This document shows, piece after piece, positions 41,867 through 51,345 of a DNA stretch of 64,000 nucleotides. The first letter of the stretch is position 1. Every line of letters begins with the position of its first letter. The stretch covers positions 1-64,000 of the forward strand of contig JAEWYQ010000020.1 of the NCBI GenBank assembly GCA_023395555.1, given 5' to 3'. The stretch comes from Bacillota bacterium (GTDB taxonomy: Bacteria; Bacillota; Clostridia; Lachnospirales; Lachnospiraceae). The translations under genes and the position numbers were made by a program. The notes below the pieces were generated by a model. That model saw only the letters and a program-made list of their open reading frames with translations, was not told the origin of the DNA and did no database searches.

Positions 41867-43366
41867 ATGCAGCAGGAAATCTGGTTTCAAAAATATCAAA
41901 TCTTGGGTCTTCTCGGCAGCGGAGGCACTGCCAGGGTATATCTGGCCCGACATATCAAGTTAAATTCTTATCGTGCAATCAAATGTATTTCTAAAAACAA
42001 TCCCCTATATGAGTTACAACGCAAGGAAGCAATCATATTAAAGAGCTTGAGACATTCTTGTATCCCTATAATTTATGATATTGAAGAAGATGAAGAAGGT
42101 TCCTATATCATTGAACAATATCTGGAGGGAAGCACTCTGAAGGAATATATCCGGACTAAGGGACCGCTTCCGGAAAATATCCTAATCGAATATGCAGTTC
42201 AGCTCTGCGGTTTAATCCATTATCTTCATTCTTCTGATCCGCCCCTTCTTTATGTAGATCTCAAGCCGGATAATATTCTGATCCATAATTCCCAGCTCAA
42301 ATTAATTGATTTTGGCAGTGCAGTCTATCGGGACGAGCATTCCGCCGGAAGTTTAATGGCTGCAACAAAGGGCTTTGCCGCTCCGGAGCTTTACCGCCGG
42401 GGAAGGATCGATGAACGCTGTGATATATACGGAATGGGGATGCTGCTTTATTATATGGCATCCGGAACGGCAATATCACCGGAAGCAGGGAGCATTTCCA
42501 ATATAGATCAAAGTGCGGACTGTTCGGAGCAGCTGAAGAGGATTATTAACCGCTGCCTGCGGTATCGGCCGGCACTGAGATATTCATCCGTGGAGCAGCT
42601 GAGAAAGCAATTATCAGTATTAGGAGGAAACAGTCACGGCAACCGGAAGCCCGATCATGGGATTACGGTTGCGATTGCGGGATCACAGCTCAGAATTGGA
42701 GTGACCCATCTGGCTTTTCGGTTATGCCTCTATATGAAAAGCCGCGGTATTTGCTGCCTATACAGGGAGAGTAATGAAAGCGGGTGTCTTCAGTCGCTGA
42801 AGGACGATGCGGCAATGCGGACAGGGGGAGGGGAGGTGCTGAGTTTTAAAGGGATATCTGTTCTGGACAGAAGGCCGGAGACCATGGGTGGAACCCCTGC
42901 CGGAGATTCCATTGATACCGGTGTGCTGGTAGTGGATTATGGAAGACTGTCCAGGGACAACCGGGAGAAATTTCTGGAGGCGGACATAAAGCTGCTGGTA
43001 CTCGGTGCCAAGGAATGGGAATTGGCTTATTCGGAAGAGGTGTTAGATGGAATAGCAGAATATAAAGAGATTTTCTATTTGTTTAATTTCCTCAACGGGA
43101 AGCAATTCCAATGGGCTGCGGCAAATATGGGGCGGCAAAGATGCTGCCGTATTCCCTATGAACCGGATCCCTTTGCCAGAACTGCCCTTCATAACGGACA
43201 GGAACTCTTCGACGAATTACTGGGACTTAGAAACGGCTGCCGGGGAAGAAGGAAGAAAACCGCTTTCCTGCATAGGAGCAGGCGGGAAGAAAGGAGTGAT
43301 TTGAACCGCCGGTGCCGGGGGCGGAATGGAGACTACTATGAAAACCAAGGCGATATTGTTCAATAA
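41867..43366 (+). CDS. Serine/threonine protein kinase fused to a degenerate MinD-like domain
   Basis: 499 aa. Kinase domain, residues 8-250: Gly-loop GLLGSGGTARVYLA, Lys39 in RAIK, catalytic YVDLKPDN (Asp131, Lys133, Asn136) where the usual HRD His-Arg is replaced by Tyr-Val, DFG Asp148 and APE (AAPEL). Residues 265-430 resemble a ParA/MinD fold: ITVAIAGSQLRIGVTHLAFR, VLVVDYGRLSRD, LLVLGAKEWELA. Its P-loop reads RIGVTH with no Walker lysine. No membrane helix or PASTA repeat is present. GAAAGGAGAG precedes the ATG. The last 29 nt overlap the next gene, whose product has the same kind of domain. Confidence 0.82.
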   Translation: MQQEIWFQKYQILGLLGSGGTARVYLARHIKLNSYRAIKCISKNNPLYELQRKEAIILKSLRHSCIPIIYDIEEDEEGSYIIEQYLEGSTLKEYIRTKGPLPENILIEYAVQLCGLIHYLHSSDPPLLYVDLKPDNILIHNSQLKLIDFGSAVYRDEHSAGSLMAATKGFAAPELYRRGRIDERCDIYGMGMLLYYMASGTAISPEAGSISNIDQSADCSEQLKRIINRCLRYRPALRYSSVEQLRKQLSVLGGNSHGNRKPDHGITVAIAGSQLRIGVTHLAFRLCLYMKSRGICCLYRESNESGCLQSLKDDAAMRTGGGEVLSFKGISVLDRRPETMGGTPAGDSIDTGVLVVDYGRLSRDNREKFLEADIKLLVLGAKEWELAYSEEVLDGIAEYKEIFYLFNFLNGKQFQWAAANMGRQRCCRIPYEPDPFARTALHNGQELFDELLGLRNGCRGRRKKTAFLHRSRREERSDLNRRCRGRNGDYYENQGDIVQ

Positions 43367-43967
43367 GCTGGCTCATCAGGCCGGAAGAAAGACCAGGAAG
43401 ATAATCGGACTGGTCGGAACGCATCATGGAACCGGAGTAACCCATACCGGGCTGCTGCTTGCCTTCTATCTCGGGGAAGAGCTTGGTAAAAGAACCGCAT
43501 TGCTGGAGTGTAATGGGCATGGGGATATGGGGTTGATCCGGGAGGCCTATCAATGGAACAGTGAGGCCGAAGAGGGCTTCGCCTATCACAGAATAAGCTG
43601 TTACCAGGAGGTTGTACCCGGTCAGTTGGTGCGGCTTCTGGGAGGAGATTACGAATATGTCCTTCTGGACTTTGGAACAGATCTGATGAAAAATCGGGAG
43701 GAATTGCTCCGCTGTTCCATTCGGATTGCGGTAGGCGGACCCTCGGCATGGGACTTACAAAAGCTTGGCTGTTTTATGGAAAGCCTGGACGATATAGGGG
43801 GAAGAGACTCCTGGCTCTATTTTATCCCCCGGGGAAGAAAGGAGATGATACAGAAGCTGCAAAAAAAGATGAAACAAAGGATATGGGAGGTTCCGGAGTC
43901 CCCGGATCCCACCCGTATCAGCCGTGATGTAAAATTATTTATGGAACGCTGCTTCCATTTCAGGTAG
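43338..43967 (+). CDS. MinD/ParA-like protein with deviant P-loop
   Basis: 209 aa. KIIGLVGTHHGTGVTHTGLLL is in the Walker A position of ParA/MinD NTPases, but GKT/S is replaced by GVTH, so the ATP-binding lysine is absent. LGKRTALLECNGHGDMGLI and YEYVLLDFGTDLMKN match the switch and Walker B strands. ATG 43338 follows GGAG within the 3' end of the kinase gene; ATG 43326 is possible. Overlap with the kinase gene implies coupled translation. It may bind the related domain of the kinase. Function unknown. Confidence 0.7.
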   Translation: MKTKAILFNKLAHQAGRKTRKIIGLVGTHHGTGVTHTGLLLAFYLGEELGKRTALLECNGHGDMGLIREAYQWNSEAEEGFAYHRISCYQEVVPGQLVRLLGGDYEYVLLDFGTDLMKNREELLRCSIRIAVGGPSAWDLQKLGCFMESLDDIGGRDSWLYFIPRGRKEMIQKLQKKMKQRIWEVPESPDPTRISRDVKLFMERCFHFR

Positions 43968-44269
43968 CTGAATCGTTTCCGGAGAAGGAGCCTGGACCTC
44001 TGATCAGGAAGTATACATTCATAACAATGTATAGCATATCACAAATGACCTTCTTATCCATGGAGTCAAACAATTCAACCAATGACACCATCGCTTCTGT
44101 CCGGAGGAATATCTGCATCGAACACAGTGAATGAACGTCATGGCATGGAGTATCATTGTCTTCCCTGCTGCAACAGCCGATAACCGGCACTTAAAAAGCC
44201 CTCTATACTTTTTGACCGGGACATCTTGTCACTCCGGCTGGCTGCGGCAGGGAAGCCTGAACCATTATG
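43968..44269. other. Non-coding stretch with no recognised feature
   Basis: A reverse frame (44190-43960) and a forward frame (44131-44346) are open here, but neither has a ribosome site or a sequence I recognise, and the first overlaps the end of the MinD-like gene. A short AAAAAG/CTTTTT inverted repeat at about 44190-44211 is the only structure. Confidence 0.5.
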
Positions 44270-44478
44270 AAACTTCGTTCCAGTTCAAAGGGTGGCAGGC
44301 AGGAGGGCATAGTGCTCCCATAATGCACTGTATGGAAGAGATGTGATTGGATTTGTATGGCACAGACGAACATACTTGTACGTTAATGCCATACAAATCC
44401 AGTCATATGTCTTCCATCCTGTGTGTGAGGGAGCACTATGCCCTCCTGCCTGCCACCCTTTGAACTGGAACGAAATTT
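44270..44478. repeat. 209-bp near-perfect palindrome
   Basis: The outer arms are 46 bp and perfectly complementary (44274-44319 with 44429-44474), and the match extends a few bases further with one mismatch. After an internal loop of about 11 nt per side, a second stem of about 31 bp (44332-44362 with 44387-44417) has only three differences, two of which are G-U pairs in RNA. The tip loop is about 24 nt (44363-44386). No T run follows. It has no open frame of its own and no flanking direct repeat that I can see. It could be a fold-back element (MITE-like), a structured RNA or a very stable mRNA barrier. Confidence 0.9.
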
Positions 44479-44510
44479 AAGGAATAGCTAAGATAAAGTC
44501 GAATTTAGTA

Positions 44511-44539
44511 ATGACGGGATGCCGAAACAATGCTATAAT
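44511..44539 (+). promoter_or_regulatory. Probable promoter of the GH18 gene
   Basis: ATGACG (44511-44516), 17-bp spacer, consensus TATAAT (44534-44539). It begins 33 nt after the large palindrome ends. Confidence 0.45.
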
Positions 44540-44614
44540 ACAAAATGAGCAGAAAAAAGCTGCTGCAAAAGTCTCTGAGAGGAGCATTATAGAAGGAAAG
44601 GCACAGGTACTGGT

Positions 44615-46327
44615 ATGGATAGACGTTTTAAATTGGCGGTAATCGGAGCAGCTGCCGGAATTATTATTATACTGATATTAGTAGGAGCCTGGGCGGTAGA
44701 GAAGCTGTCCCCCAGTGACGAGATTATGCCTCTGGAAGACTATTACGAAGTAAAGGAGTCGGAGGTATTGATCGTGCTTCAGGATGAGATCTACGACACC
44801 AGAGGACTCTTGATTGACGGCTCCGTTTTTATAGACTATGATACGGTGGTCGAACAGTTCAACCACCGGTTTTATTGGGATTCCAATGAAAATATATTAA
44901 CCTATACAACACCCGGCGAGATCATACGGACGGAGGCCGGCAGCAAAAGCTACTCGGTTACCAAGAGTATGATTGAGACAGATATGGATACACAGATACC
45001 TACGGTATATATCTTTGCAGACAAGGTCTATGTCTCCCTGGATTTTGTACAAAAATATTCAGACCTTACGTACCAGTATTATGAAAATCCCAGCCGTGCG
45101 GTGGTTCAGTACAAATGGGGGGATTATCTGTTTACAGAGGTTCTGAAGGACACCCAGCTGAGAACCGGGCCGAATATCAAGAGCCCCATACTGACGGAGC
45201 TCTCATCGGGTACAAGCCTCATGCTGGTGGATACGGACGAGGTTCCTGAGAAGGGCTTCATAAAGGTCATGACAGAGGATGGTATCAAGGGATATGTAAA
45301 ATCCAGGAATACCAAAGAATCTTCTTATAAGACCATCGAGAGCAGTTACCAGGAACCGGAGTATACTTCCCAGACCAGGTCCGGCTCCGTGAATCTGGTA
45401 TTTCATCAGGTATTCAACAAGGACGCGGCGGACAATCTGGGCAACTTAATTGCTCAGACCAAGGGAGTGAATGTAGTATCTCCTACCTGGTTCAGTATCA
45501 ATGATGTCTCCGGCACAATCTCTTCCCTGGCAACAGAACAGTATGTAACAAGGGCAAAGGAGCTGGGCTTGGAGGTATGGGCTTTGGTGGACGATTTTAA
45601 TACGGAGGTCAGCAAGTATGATCTGTTTTCCCGTACCTCACGGAGAGATAATCTGTCCAATGCATTGATTCAGGCCGCACTGGATTATAAGCTGAATGGA
45701 ATTAACATTGATTTTGAAAAGATATCAAAGGATACGGGAGAGCATTATGTTCAATTTCTGAGAGAGCTGTCTGTAAAATGCAGAAATAACGGAATTGTCC
45801 TGTCGGTAGATAATTATGTTCCCGCGCCCTATCGAACGTATTATGACCAGGAGGAGCAGGGAAAGATAGTGGATTATGTTATTGTAATGGCATATGATGA
45901 GTTCTACTCGGGCTCCGAGGTGGCGGGGCCGGTAGCATCCATAGGTTTTGTCACAGATGCGGTCAATAACATCCTTCAGCTGGTGCCCAGGGAAAAGACG
46001 ATTATTGCAATCCCTTTCTATACCCGTCTTTGGAAGGAGCTTCCGGGAGGAGAGGTGAGCTCGGAGAGCTTCGCCATGACTCCTGCTGCCAAGCTGCTGG
46101 AGGACAACGGAGCGGAGGTTGAGTGGAGCGACGAATACGGCTGCCATTATGCCGAGTATGAGAAGGATGGTGCAACCTATAAAGTCTGGCTGGAGGATGA
46201 AAAGTCCATCGAAGAGAAGATGAAGGTGATCTATGAAGCGGATGTGGCAGGTATCGCAGCCTGGAAACTTGGTCTGGAGAAGGAGATTGTCTGGAACGTC
46301 ATTACACCGTATTTGAATTCAAAATAA
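44615..46327 (+). CDS. Membrane-anchored SH3/GH18 cell-wall glycosidase-like protein
   Basis: 570 aa. A signal-anchor helix (LAVIGAAAGIIIILILVGAWAV) is followed by a copper-amine-oxidase-N-like domain (to about 165) and an SH3b domain (QLRTGPNIKSPILTELSSGT, GIKGYVKSRNT). A GH18 TIM barrel runs from about 250: VNLVFHQVFN, GVNVVSPTWFSIN, GINIDFEKIS (the DxE catalytic part of DxxDxDxE), VIVMAYDEFYSG and AAWKLGLE. This layout matches YaaH/YdhD-type proteins that act on peptidoglycan or spore cortex. AGAAGGAAAGG precedes the ATG. It precedes a CwlD-like amidase, which fits a role in the wall or spore. Confidence 0.88.
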   Translation: MDRRFKLAVIGAAAGIIIILILVGAWAVEKLSPSDEIMPLEDYYEVKESEVLIVLQDEIYDTRGLLIDGSVFIDYDTVVEQFNHRFYWDSNENILTYTTPGEIIRTEAGSKSYSVTKSMIETDMDTQIPTVYIFADKVYVSLDFVQKYSDLTYQYYENPSRAVVQYKWGDYLFTEVLKDTQLRTGPNIKSPILTELSSGTSLMLVDTDEVPEKGFIKVMTEDGIKGYVKSRNTKESSYKTIESSYQEPEYTSQTRSGSVNLVFHQVFNKDAADNLGNLIAQTKGVNVVSPTWFSINDVSGTISSLATEQYVTRAKELGLEVWALVDDFNTEVSKYDLFSRTSRRDNLSNALIQAALDYKLNGINIDFEKISKDTGEHYVQFLRELSVKCRNNGIVLSVDNYVPAPYRTYYDQEEQGKIVDYVIVMAYDEFYSGSEVAGPVASIGFVTDAVNNILQLVPREKTIIAIPFYTRLWKELPGGEVSSESFAMTPAAKLLEDNGAEVEWSDEYGCHYAEYEKDGATYKVWLEDEKSIEEKMKVIYEADVAGIAAWKLGLEKEIVWNVITPYLNSK

Positions 46328-46429
46328 GAACCATTGTCCTGCCGCATATGCGGCCCCGCATAAATGCACTGGAATAGTACGATTATCCCTTTCATAAGAT
46401 ATAAAGAGTCCGGTTTGGGAAGTAGTACT

Positions 46430-47170
46430 ATGAAAAAATATTTTAATATTATTTTTCTGCTTTTTATTAGCCTTGTCACTCTCCTGTCCTCGGAGGCAGG
46501 AGTTAAAGTAATAAAAAATGCGGATGAGATGAGCTGGAATGAAGCAGCCTCAGGGGCGGTGAATTTGGATACCGGCAACGGGAGGCAAAGCATAGTTGTC
46601 ATTGATCCGGGACATGGCGGAAGAGATCCGGGGAAGATCGGTGTAAATAATGCTCTGGAGAAGGATATTAATTTGAGCATTTCCCTGAAGCTGAAGGAGC
46701 TGCTGGCTCAGAAGAATATACAGGTTATTATAACCAGGGAAGAGGATGTGGGACTGTATTCGGAGAGTGATTCCAACAAGAAGCGCGCCGATCTGAATGC
46801 ACGGGTTGCGCTGATCAAAGAAAGCAACGCGGATATTGCCGTCAGTATCCATCAAAATAGTTTTACGGAGGAATACGTCAAAGGAGCCCAGGTATTCTAT
46901 TATTCCACCTCGGAACAGGGGAAACGGCTGGCCCAGATCATGCAGGAGACGCTGGTGGAAACCCTGGCGGACGGAAATCATCGCAAGGCTAAGCCCAACA
47001 GCAATTATTTTATGCTCCAGAAGGTAGAATGCCCCCTGGTCATTGTGGAGTGCGGTTACCTCTCCAATCGGGAGGAGGCTGCACTGCTAATTGACGATGA
47101 ATATCAGGGTAAGATGGCCCAGGCCATCTGCCAGGGGATATTAGCTTATTTAGAGGATAAACATAAATGA
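46430..47170 (+). CDS. cwlD: N-acetylmuramoyl-L-alanine amidase, CwlD-like
   Basis: 246-aa zinc amidase (Amidase_3). One N-terminal hydrophobic segment (YFNIIFLLFISLVTLLSSEA) exports or anchors it. Zinc and catalytic residues are in VVIDPGHGGRDPG (His), LEKDINLSISLKL (Glu), VSIHQNSF (His) and LVIVECGYLSN (Glu). Length and N-terminal anchor match CwlD, which starts muramic-lactam formation in spore cortex. A vegetative amidase is the alternative. ATG 46430 has only a weak site (GGGAAG); the longer frame has none. Follows the GH18 gene by 102 nt. Confidence 0.8.
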   Translation: MKKYFNIIFLLFISLVTLLSSEAGVKVIKNADEMSWNEAASGAVNLDTGNGRQSIVVIDPGHGGRDPGKIGVNNALEKDINLSISLKLKELLAQKNIQVIITREEDVGLYSESDSNKKRADLNARVALIKESNADIAVSIHQNSFTEEYVKGAQVFYYSTSEQGKRLAQIMQETLVETLADGNHRKAKPNSNYFMLQKVECPLVIVECGYLSNREEAALLIDDEYQGKMAQAICQGILAYLEDKHK

Positions 47171-47185
47171 ACAGAAACTTTTTAT

Positions 47186-47233
47186 AATCATGTAGATTAA
47201 TGTCTGGCAGGCTTAATCTGCATGATTTTTTAT
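47186..47233 (+). terminator. Terminator after the amidase gene
   Basis: AATCATGTAGATTAA (47186-47200) pairs with TTAATCTGCATGATT (47213-47227) with one G-U pair, and T residues follow. Confidence 0.82.
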
Positions 47234-47357
47234 GCAATCTGATCTTCTCAGCCTTAATCTCTTTATATAATCCAAGTTTCATTAATATTTTCCCTTCCAT
47301 GGCAGGTTTTTCTATGCTAACGTTTATCCTTGAAGATGAGTTCAAGGAGGTTTTCTT

Positions 47358-49274
47358 ATGAAAAAAGAATATGGTATTAAGAGTATGATGAATTTTGCCA
47401 GCCTTCCGCTTTTGAAGGACGGAGTGAAAGTGCAATATGAAGGAAGCATTGATAAGACAGGTTATAATGCGGATTGGGACTGGTGGCTGTATAAGGAAGG
47501 GGAGGAATGGGTCATCTTTGATGCGGAGGGTCCGGGATGTATCTACAATTTTGTGCAGCACCGTTATCCTTCCAGTGAGGAGCCCACATTCCGGTTCTAT
47601 TTTGACGGAGAGAAGAAGCCGGCATTTGAGATCAGACCCTCGGAATTTGGTTTCAAGCCTCCCTTTACCGAGCCCTTGGCCGGACAGTACCTTGGCCCGG
47701 AAGACGGGGGCAGGGGGCCGATTCGTGTGGTCAGAAGTTTTGTTCCTATGCCTTATCAGAAATCCTGTAAAATAACATCGTCCCTGCAGCTGAAAGGCTT
47801 CAGCAAGGAAGAAGGGGACGGCGGCTGGGGACATGTGGTTTATCATTCCTATTCCGATGCGGAAGATATTGTGACCTTTACCGGAGAAGAGGATTACAGC
47901 GGTTTAGAGGATATGCTGAATCATGTTGGGGAGGACCCGAAGCCTTGGTGCAATAATAGAAGCGTCAAGATAGCTTCCATTGCATTGGAGCCGGAGAAGC
48001 CTGCTGTGATATTTAAAAAAAAGGGAGGAGGATCCATTGCTTCGGTTAAGATGATGAACATAATAATGGAAAATGCAGAAACAGAGAAAAAAATCGATAC
48101 GGAGATACTTTATAATGTGTGGTTAAGGGCTACCTGGGACAATCACCCGTTACCGGATATTAATTGCCCCTTGGGCGTGTTTTTTGGAAATGAGCTGGGA
48201 TATAACCCGGTGAAGCTTCTGTCTCACGGCATTACAGAGGACGGTATGATGTATCAGTATTTTCCCATGCCGTATTGGGAGTCTGCCAGAATTGAATTAA
48301 TAAACCATGGTAGTAAGCTGCTTTATATCACCGGAACCGAGCTGCAATGGACGGAGGAGCAGTGCTACCCCAGAGCTTCAACCGGCTATTTTCGCTCTTC
48401 CAAGTATTATGGACGCAAGGCGGTAGAGGGATCGGACAGCATCATAGGCCAGGTGGAGGGAAGGGGCCATATGGTTGCCGCCCATGTTACGGCAATTGCA
48501 GGGCAGCCGGGAATGATCAGCTGCGAGGGGGATGTCCGGGTACATATCGATGGAATTGAGACACCCCAGGTAGAGAGTGACGGCTCTGAGAGCTGGATTT
48601 GCTATGGATGGGGATTTGCAACTCCGCCTCAGATGAATTCCTTCAGCGGATATGACGGTCTGCCCGATAATCCGTGGTCCATGGTGCGCATGTGCCTTGG
48701 CGACTGGTATCCCTTTCAAATGGGCCTGCGGTTTGGCGTTGAATCGGGAGAGAGCAATAACCAGTACCTGGAGCATTCCGGAATTCTATTTTATTATGGA
48801 ATAGATAAAGCAGGGATGGTGCTTAGCGATGAGCTTGATATAGGGGAGGAAGAAAGTGAAAGGGCACACGGATACAGGACGAAAGGAGAGAGGGCTTCCG
48901 GCAGGCTGACGGCATGTTATGAAGGGGACAATGACCATATTCTCATCGAGGACTTTGGAAGAGAGATAGATGGGTACAGTGAATTCCAGGTAAAGATACA
49001 TAAGGAGAATGCCGGAGTAAGGCTAAGAAGACGCTCTGACCAGTTTACCGGGCGGCAGAGGGCAGCAGTGTATATTGACGGGGTGGAAGTGAAGGAACGC
49101 AATTGGTATTTTGCAGACAGAAACCCGTATAAAAGATGGCTTGAAGATGAGTTCGAGATTCCGGCACAATATACCAGAGGTAAGACATCTCTTACGGTTA
49201 GAATTGAGTATACTCAGGATGGAGAGAGCAGAACCTGGAATGAGTTTTATTACTGGGTCTATTCCTATTTCTGA
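47358..49274 (+). CDS. DUF2961 / GH172 family protein
   Basis: 638 aa. The double-jelly-roll DUF2961 family is seen in DWDWWLYKEGEEWVIFDAEG, GPGCIYNFVQHRY, FRFYFDGEKKPAFEI, VFFGNELGYNPVK, YYQF-type MMYQYFPMPYWESARIELIN and AHVTAIAGQPGMISCEGDVR. Characterised GH172 members act on D-fructofuranosyl or D-arabinofuranosyl bonds, usually as oligomers. There is no signal peptide, so it would work on imported substrate in the cytoplasm. AAGGAGG lies 9 nt before the ATG. It heads the second sugar locus, 186 nt before an LplB-type permease gene. Confidence 0.85.
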   Translation: MKKEYGIKSMMNFASLPLLKDGVKVQYEGSIDKTGYNADWDWWLYKEGEEWVIFDAEGPGCIYNFVQHRYPSSEEPTFRFYFDGEKKPAFEIRPSEFGFKPPFTEPLAGQYLGPEDGGRGPIRVVRSFVPMPYQKSCKITSSLQLKGFSKEEGDGGWGHVVYHSYSDAEDIVTFTGEEDYSGLEDMLNHVGEDPKPWCNNRSVKIASIALEPEKPAVIFKKKGGGSIASVKMMNIIMENAETEKKIDTEILYNVWLRATWDNHPLPDINCPLGVFFGNELGYNPVKLLSHGITEDGMMYQYFPMPYWESARIELINHGSKLLYITGTELQWTEEQCYPRASTGYFRSSKYYGRKAVEGSDSIIGQVEGRGHMVAAHVTAIAGQPGMISCEGDVRVHIDGIETPQVESDGSESWICYGWGFATPPQMNSFSGYDGLPDNPWSMVRMCLGDWYPFQMGLRFGVESGESNNQYLEHSGILFYYGIDKAGMVLSDELDIGEEESERAHGYRTKGERASGRLTACYEGDNDHILIEDFGREIDGYSEFQVKIHKENAGVRLRRRSDQFTGRQRAAVYIDGVEVKERNWYFADRNPYKRWLEDEFEIPAQYTRGKTSLTVRIEYTQDGESRTWNEFYYWVYSYF

Positions 49275-49460
49275 ACAAAGGGAAACAATGGCATTGTCTG
49301 AGAATCGTAATAAAGTCTTAGATTTCAGAAAATATTCCTGTTTTTATGCAAGCACCAGACAAGCAGAATAATATTATCAGGAAAATCGTAATTGGTTTCA
49401 TGGCACTCCCGCGAAAGTTGGGCTAGAATGAATACAACAAAACCGTGAGACGGAGAAGAG

Positions 49461-50393
49461 ATGAAAACAATGAGTAATACGATCAAGGTGTATAAAAGGA
49501 AGAGAAATAGTTCCGGGTATAAATTGTTTTTAATGGCGCTGCCCTTTGTCATTTTTATTATAGCATTTGCATACGTGCCGCTTTTTGGATGGTCCTATGG
49601 ACTATACAATTATAAGCCGGGTTTTTCCTTAGGAGAGCTGGAGTTTGTAGGCTTTAAGAACTTTTTAAAAATGGCCGCCGACTGGAAGGACCTATCCCGT
49701 GTATTGAGGAATACACTGGTCATGAGTATGCTGGGAATTGTATCCTCACCCATGCCAATGATCTTTGCGATTATGCTCAATGAGGTAAGGAGGCCTTTCT
49801 TTAAGAAATTTGTACAGACGGCCACCACCCTGCCGTATTTTATCAGCTGGATCATTGTATTCTCTCTGAGCTTTGCAATCTTTTCAAATGAAGGGCTGAT
49901 TGCTAATATCTTAAGACAGCTTGGCTCCGGGGTCCGGTATCAAAGCATCCTGTCCAACAGCAAATTGGCATGGTTGTTTCAATGGTTTCTCGGTATCTGG
50001 AAATCCATCGGCTGGAATGGAATTATATACATCGCCGCCATTGCAGGGATTGATACCGAGCTGAACGAGGCGGCGAAGGTGGATGGGGCAAGCCGTTTCC
50101 AGCTGATCTGGCATATTACGGTGCCCGGTTTGATCCCCACCTATTTTGTTCTTTTGCTCCTAAGCATCAGCAGTATGCTGAGCAATGGCTTTGACCAGTA
50201 TTTTGTTTTCTTTAATGCATTGGTTGCGGATAAGGTAGAGGTTCTCGACTATTATATCTATAAGGTGGGAATTTTAACAAATGACTACTCCTATTCAACT
50301 GTGCTGGGTATCAACAAAACCTTAGTCAGTGTTTTTATCTTATTTATGGCCAATGCATTATCAAAAAAGGTCAGGGGCCGGTCAATCGTCTAG
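49461..50393 (+). CDS. ABC transporter permease, LplB type
   Basis: 310-aa permease of the LplB/YteP group (importers of complex oligosaccharides). The first helix is LFLMALPFVIFIIAFAYVPL, followed by FGWSYGLYNYKPG, and the EAA loop is ELNEAAKVDGASRFQLIWHI. GGAGAAGAG precedes ATG 49461; ATG 49470 is a close alternative. Followed after 34 nt by its YtcP-type partner. No ATPase gene is nearby. Confidence 0.92.
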   Translation: MKTMSNTIKVYKRKRNSSGYKLFLMALPFVIFIIAFAYVPLFGWSYGLYNYKPGFSLGELEFVGFKNFLKMAADWKDLSRVLRNTLVMSMLGIVSSPMPMIFAIMLNEVRRPFFKKFVQTATTLPYFISWIIVFSLSFAIFSNEGLIANILRQLGSGVRYQSILSNSKLAWLFQWFLGIWKSIGWNGIIYIAAIAGIDTELNEAAKVDGASRFQLIWHITVPGLIPTYFVLLLLSISSMLSNGFDQYFVFFNALVADKVEVLDYYIYKVGILTNDYSYSTVLGINKTLVSVFILFMANALSKKVRGRSIV

Positions 50394-50427
50394 CAGCATG
50401 TTATTCTCAAGGGAAGGGAGAAATAAG

Positions 50428-51306
50428 ATGGAAAAGCCTTCAAAAAAATTTGATCCGGTATCAATTATAAATTATACGCTTTTAATAATATTGGTCATTC
50501 TCTGTGTCTATCCGTTTTACTATGTGATCATCTACTCCTTCAGTAATCCGGACCTGGCATACAAGGCGGTTCTATATCCCCGGGGGTTTTCCGTGGAAAC
50601 CTATCAATCCATATTTCGCCTGAATAATATTCAGAATGCTTTCTTTGTATCGGTATCGCGTATGGTTGCAGGGACGGCGGCCACCATTCTGGCCACCTCC
50701 TTTCTGGCATACCTGGTGACAAAAGAAGTAATGTTTGGGAGAAAGGTATTATACAGAATTGTGGTTATCAGCATGTATTTGAATGCAGGGTTGATACCCT
50801 GGTACCTGACCATGAGGGCTTATGGCTTAAAGGATAATTTTCTTCTGTATATCCTGCCCTCAGCTGTATCCGCGTATTATCTGATTTTAATAAAGACCTA
50901 TATGGAATCCCTGCCCCAGTCTCTGGAGGAGGCAGCCAGAATTGACGGTGCGGGCTATATAAAATGTTTTTTCCGTATTATATTTCCCCTGTGTAAGCCT
51001 ATTATAGCCACCATTGCAGTCTATGCGGCGGTAGCACAATGGAATACATGGATGGACAATTACTTTCTTGTGAATAAAGAAAGCCTGCAGACATTGCAGA
51101 TGATCCTGTTCAATTATGTAAATCAGACCCAGAGCATGGCGACTTCTACGGTGCAGTCCTTAAACAGTGCGCAGATGGTTAAGATCACCACAATGACTCT
51201 GAAGATGTGTATTACTGTTATTGTAACAGTACCAATTATCTGTGTTTATCCGTTTTTACAACGCTACTTCGTAAAGGGAATTATGATGGGAGCAGTAAAA
51301 GGATGA
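50428..51306 (+). CDS. Carbohydrate ABC transporter permease, YtcP type
   Basis: 292-aa permease. The first helix IINYTLLIILVILCVYPFYY and the EAA loop SLEEAARIDGAGYIKCFFRI are typical of the MalG/YtcP group. GGGAAGGGAG places the start at 50428; the open frame reaches back to 50329 inside the LplB gene without a ribosome site. C-terminal YFVKGIMMGAVKG is diagnostic of YtcP-like proteins. Forms the channel with the 49461 product. Confidence 0.92.
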   Translation: MEKPSKKFDPVSIINYTLLIILVILCVYPFYYVIIYSFSNPDLAYKAVLYPRGFSVETYQSIFRLNNIQNAFFVSVSRMVAGTAATILATSFLAYLVTKEVMFGRKVLYRIVVISMYLNAGLIPWYLTMRAYGLKDNFLLYILPSAVSAYYLILIKTYMESLPQSLEEAARIDGAGYIKCFFRIIFPLCKPIIATIAVYAAVAQWNTWMDNYFLVNKESLQTLQMILFNYVNQTQSMATSTVQSLNSAQMVKITTMTLKMCITVIVTVPIICVYPFLQRYFVKGIMMGAVKG

Positions 51307-51345
51307 ATCTGGGGAACGATCCAGAATAGAAAAAGGAGGATATTT

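Noticed and set aside
43960..44190. 76-codon reverse frame after the MinD-like gene
   Set aside because: No ribosome site, no known similarity, and it overlaps the end of the forward gene.
44131..44346. 71-codon forward frame entering the large palindrome
   Set aside because: Its second half is the palindrome arm and the rest has no recognisable sequence.
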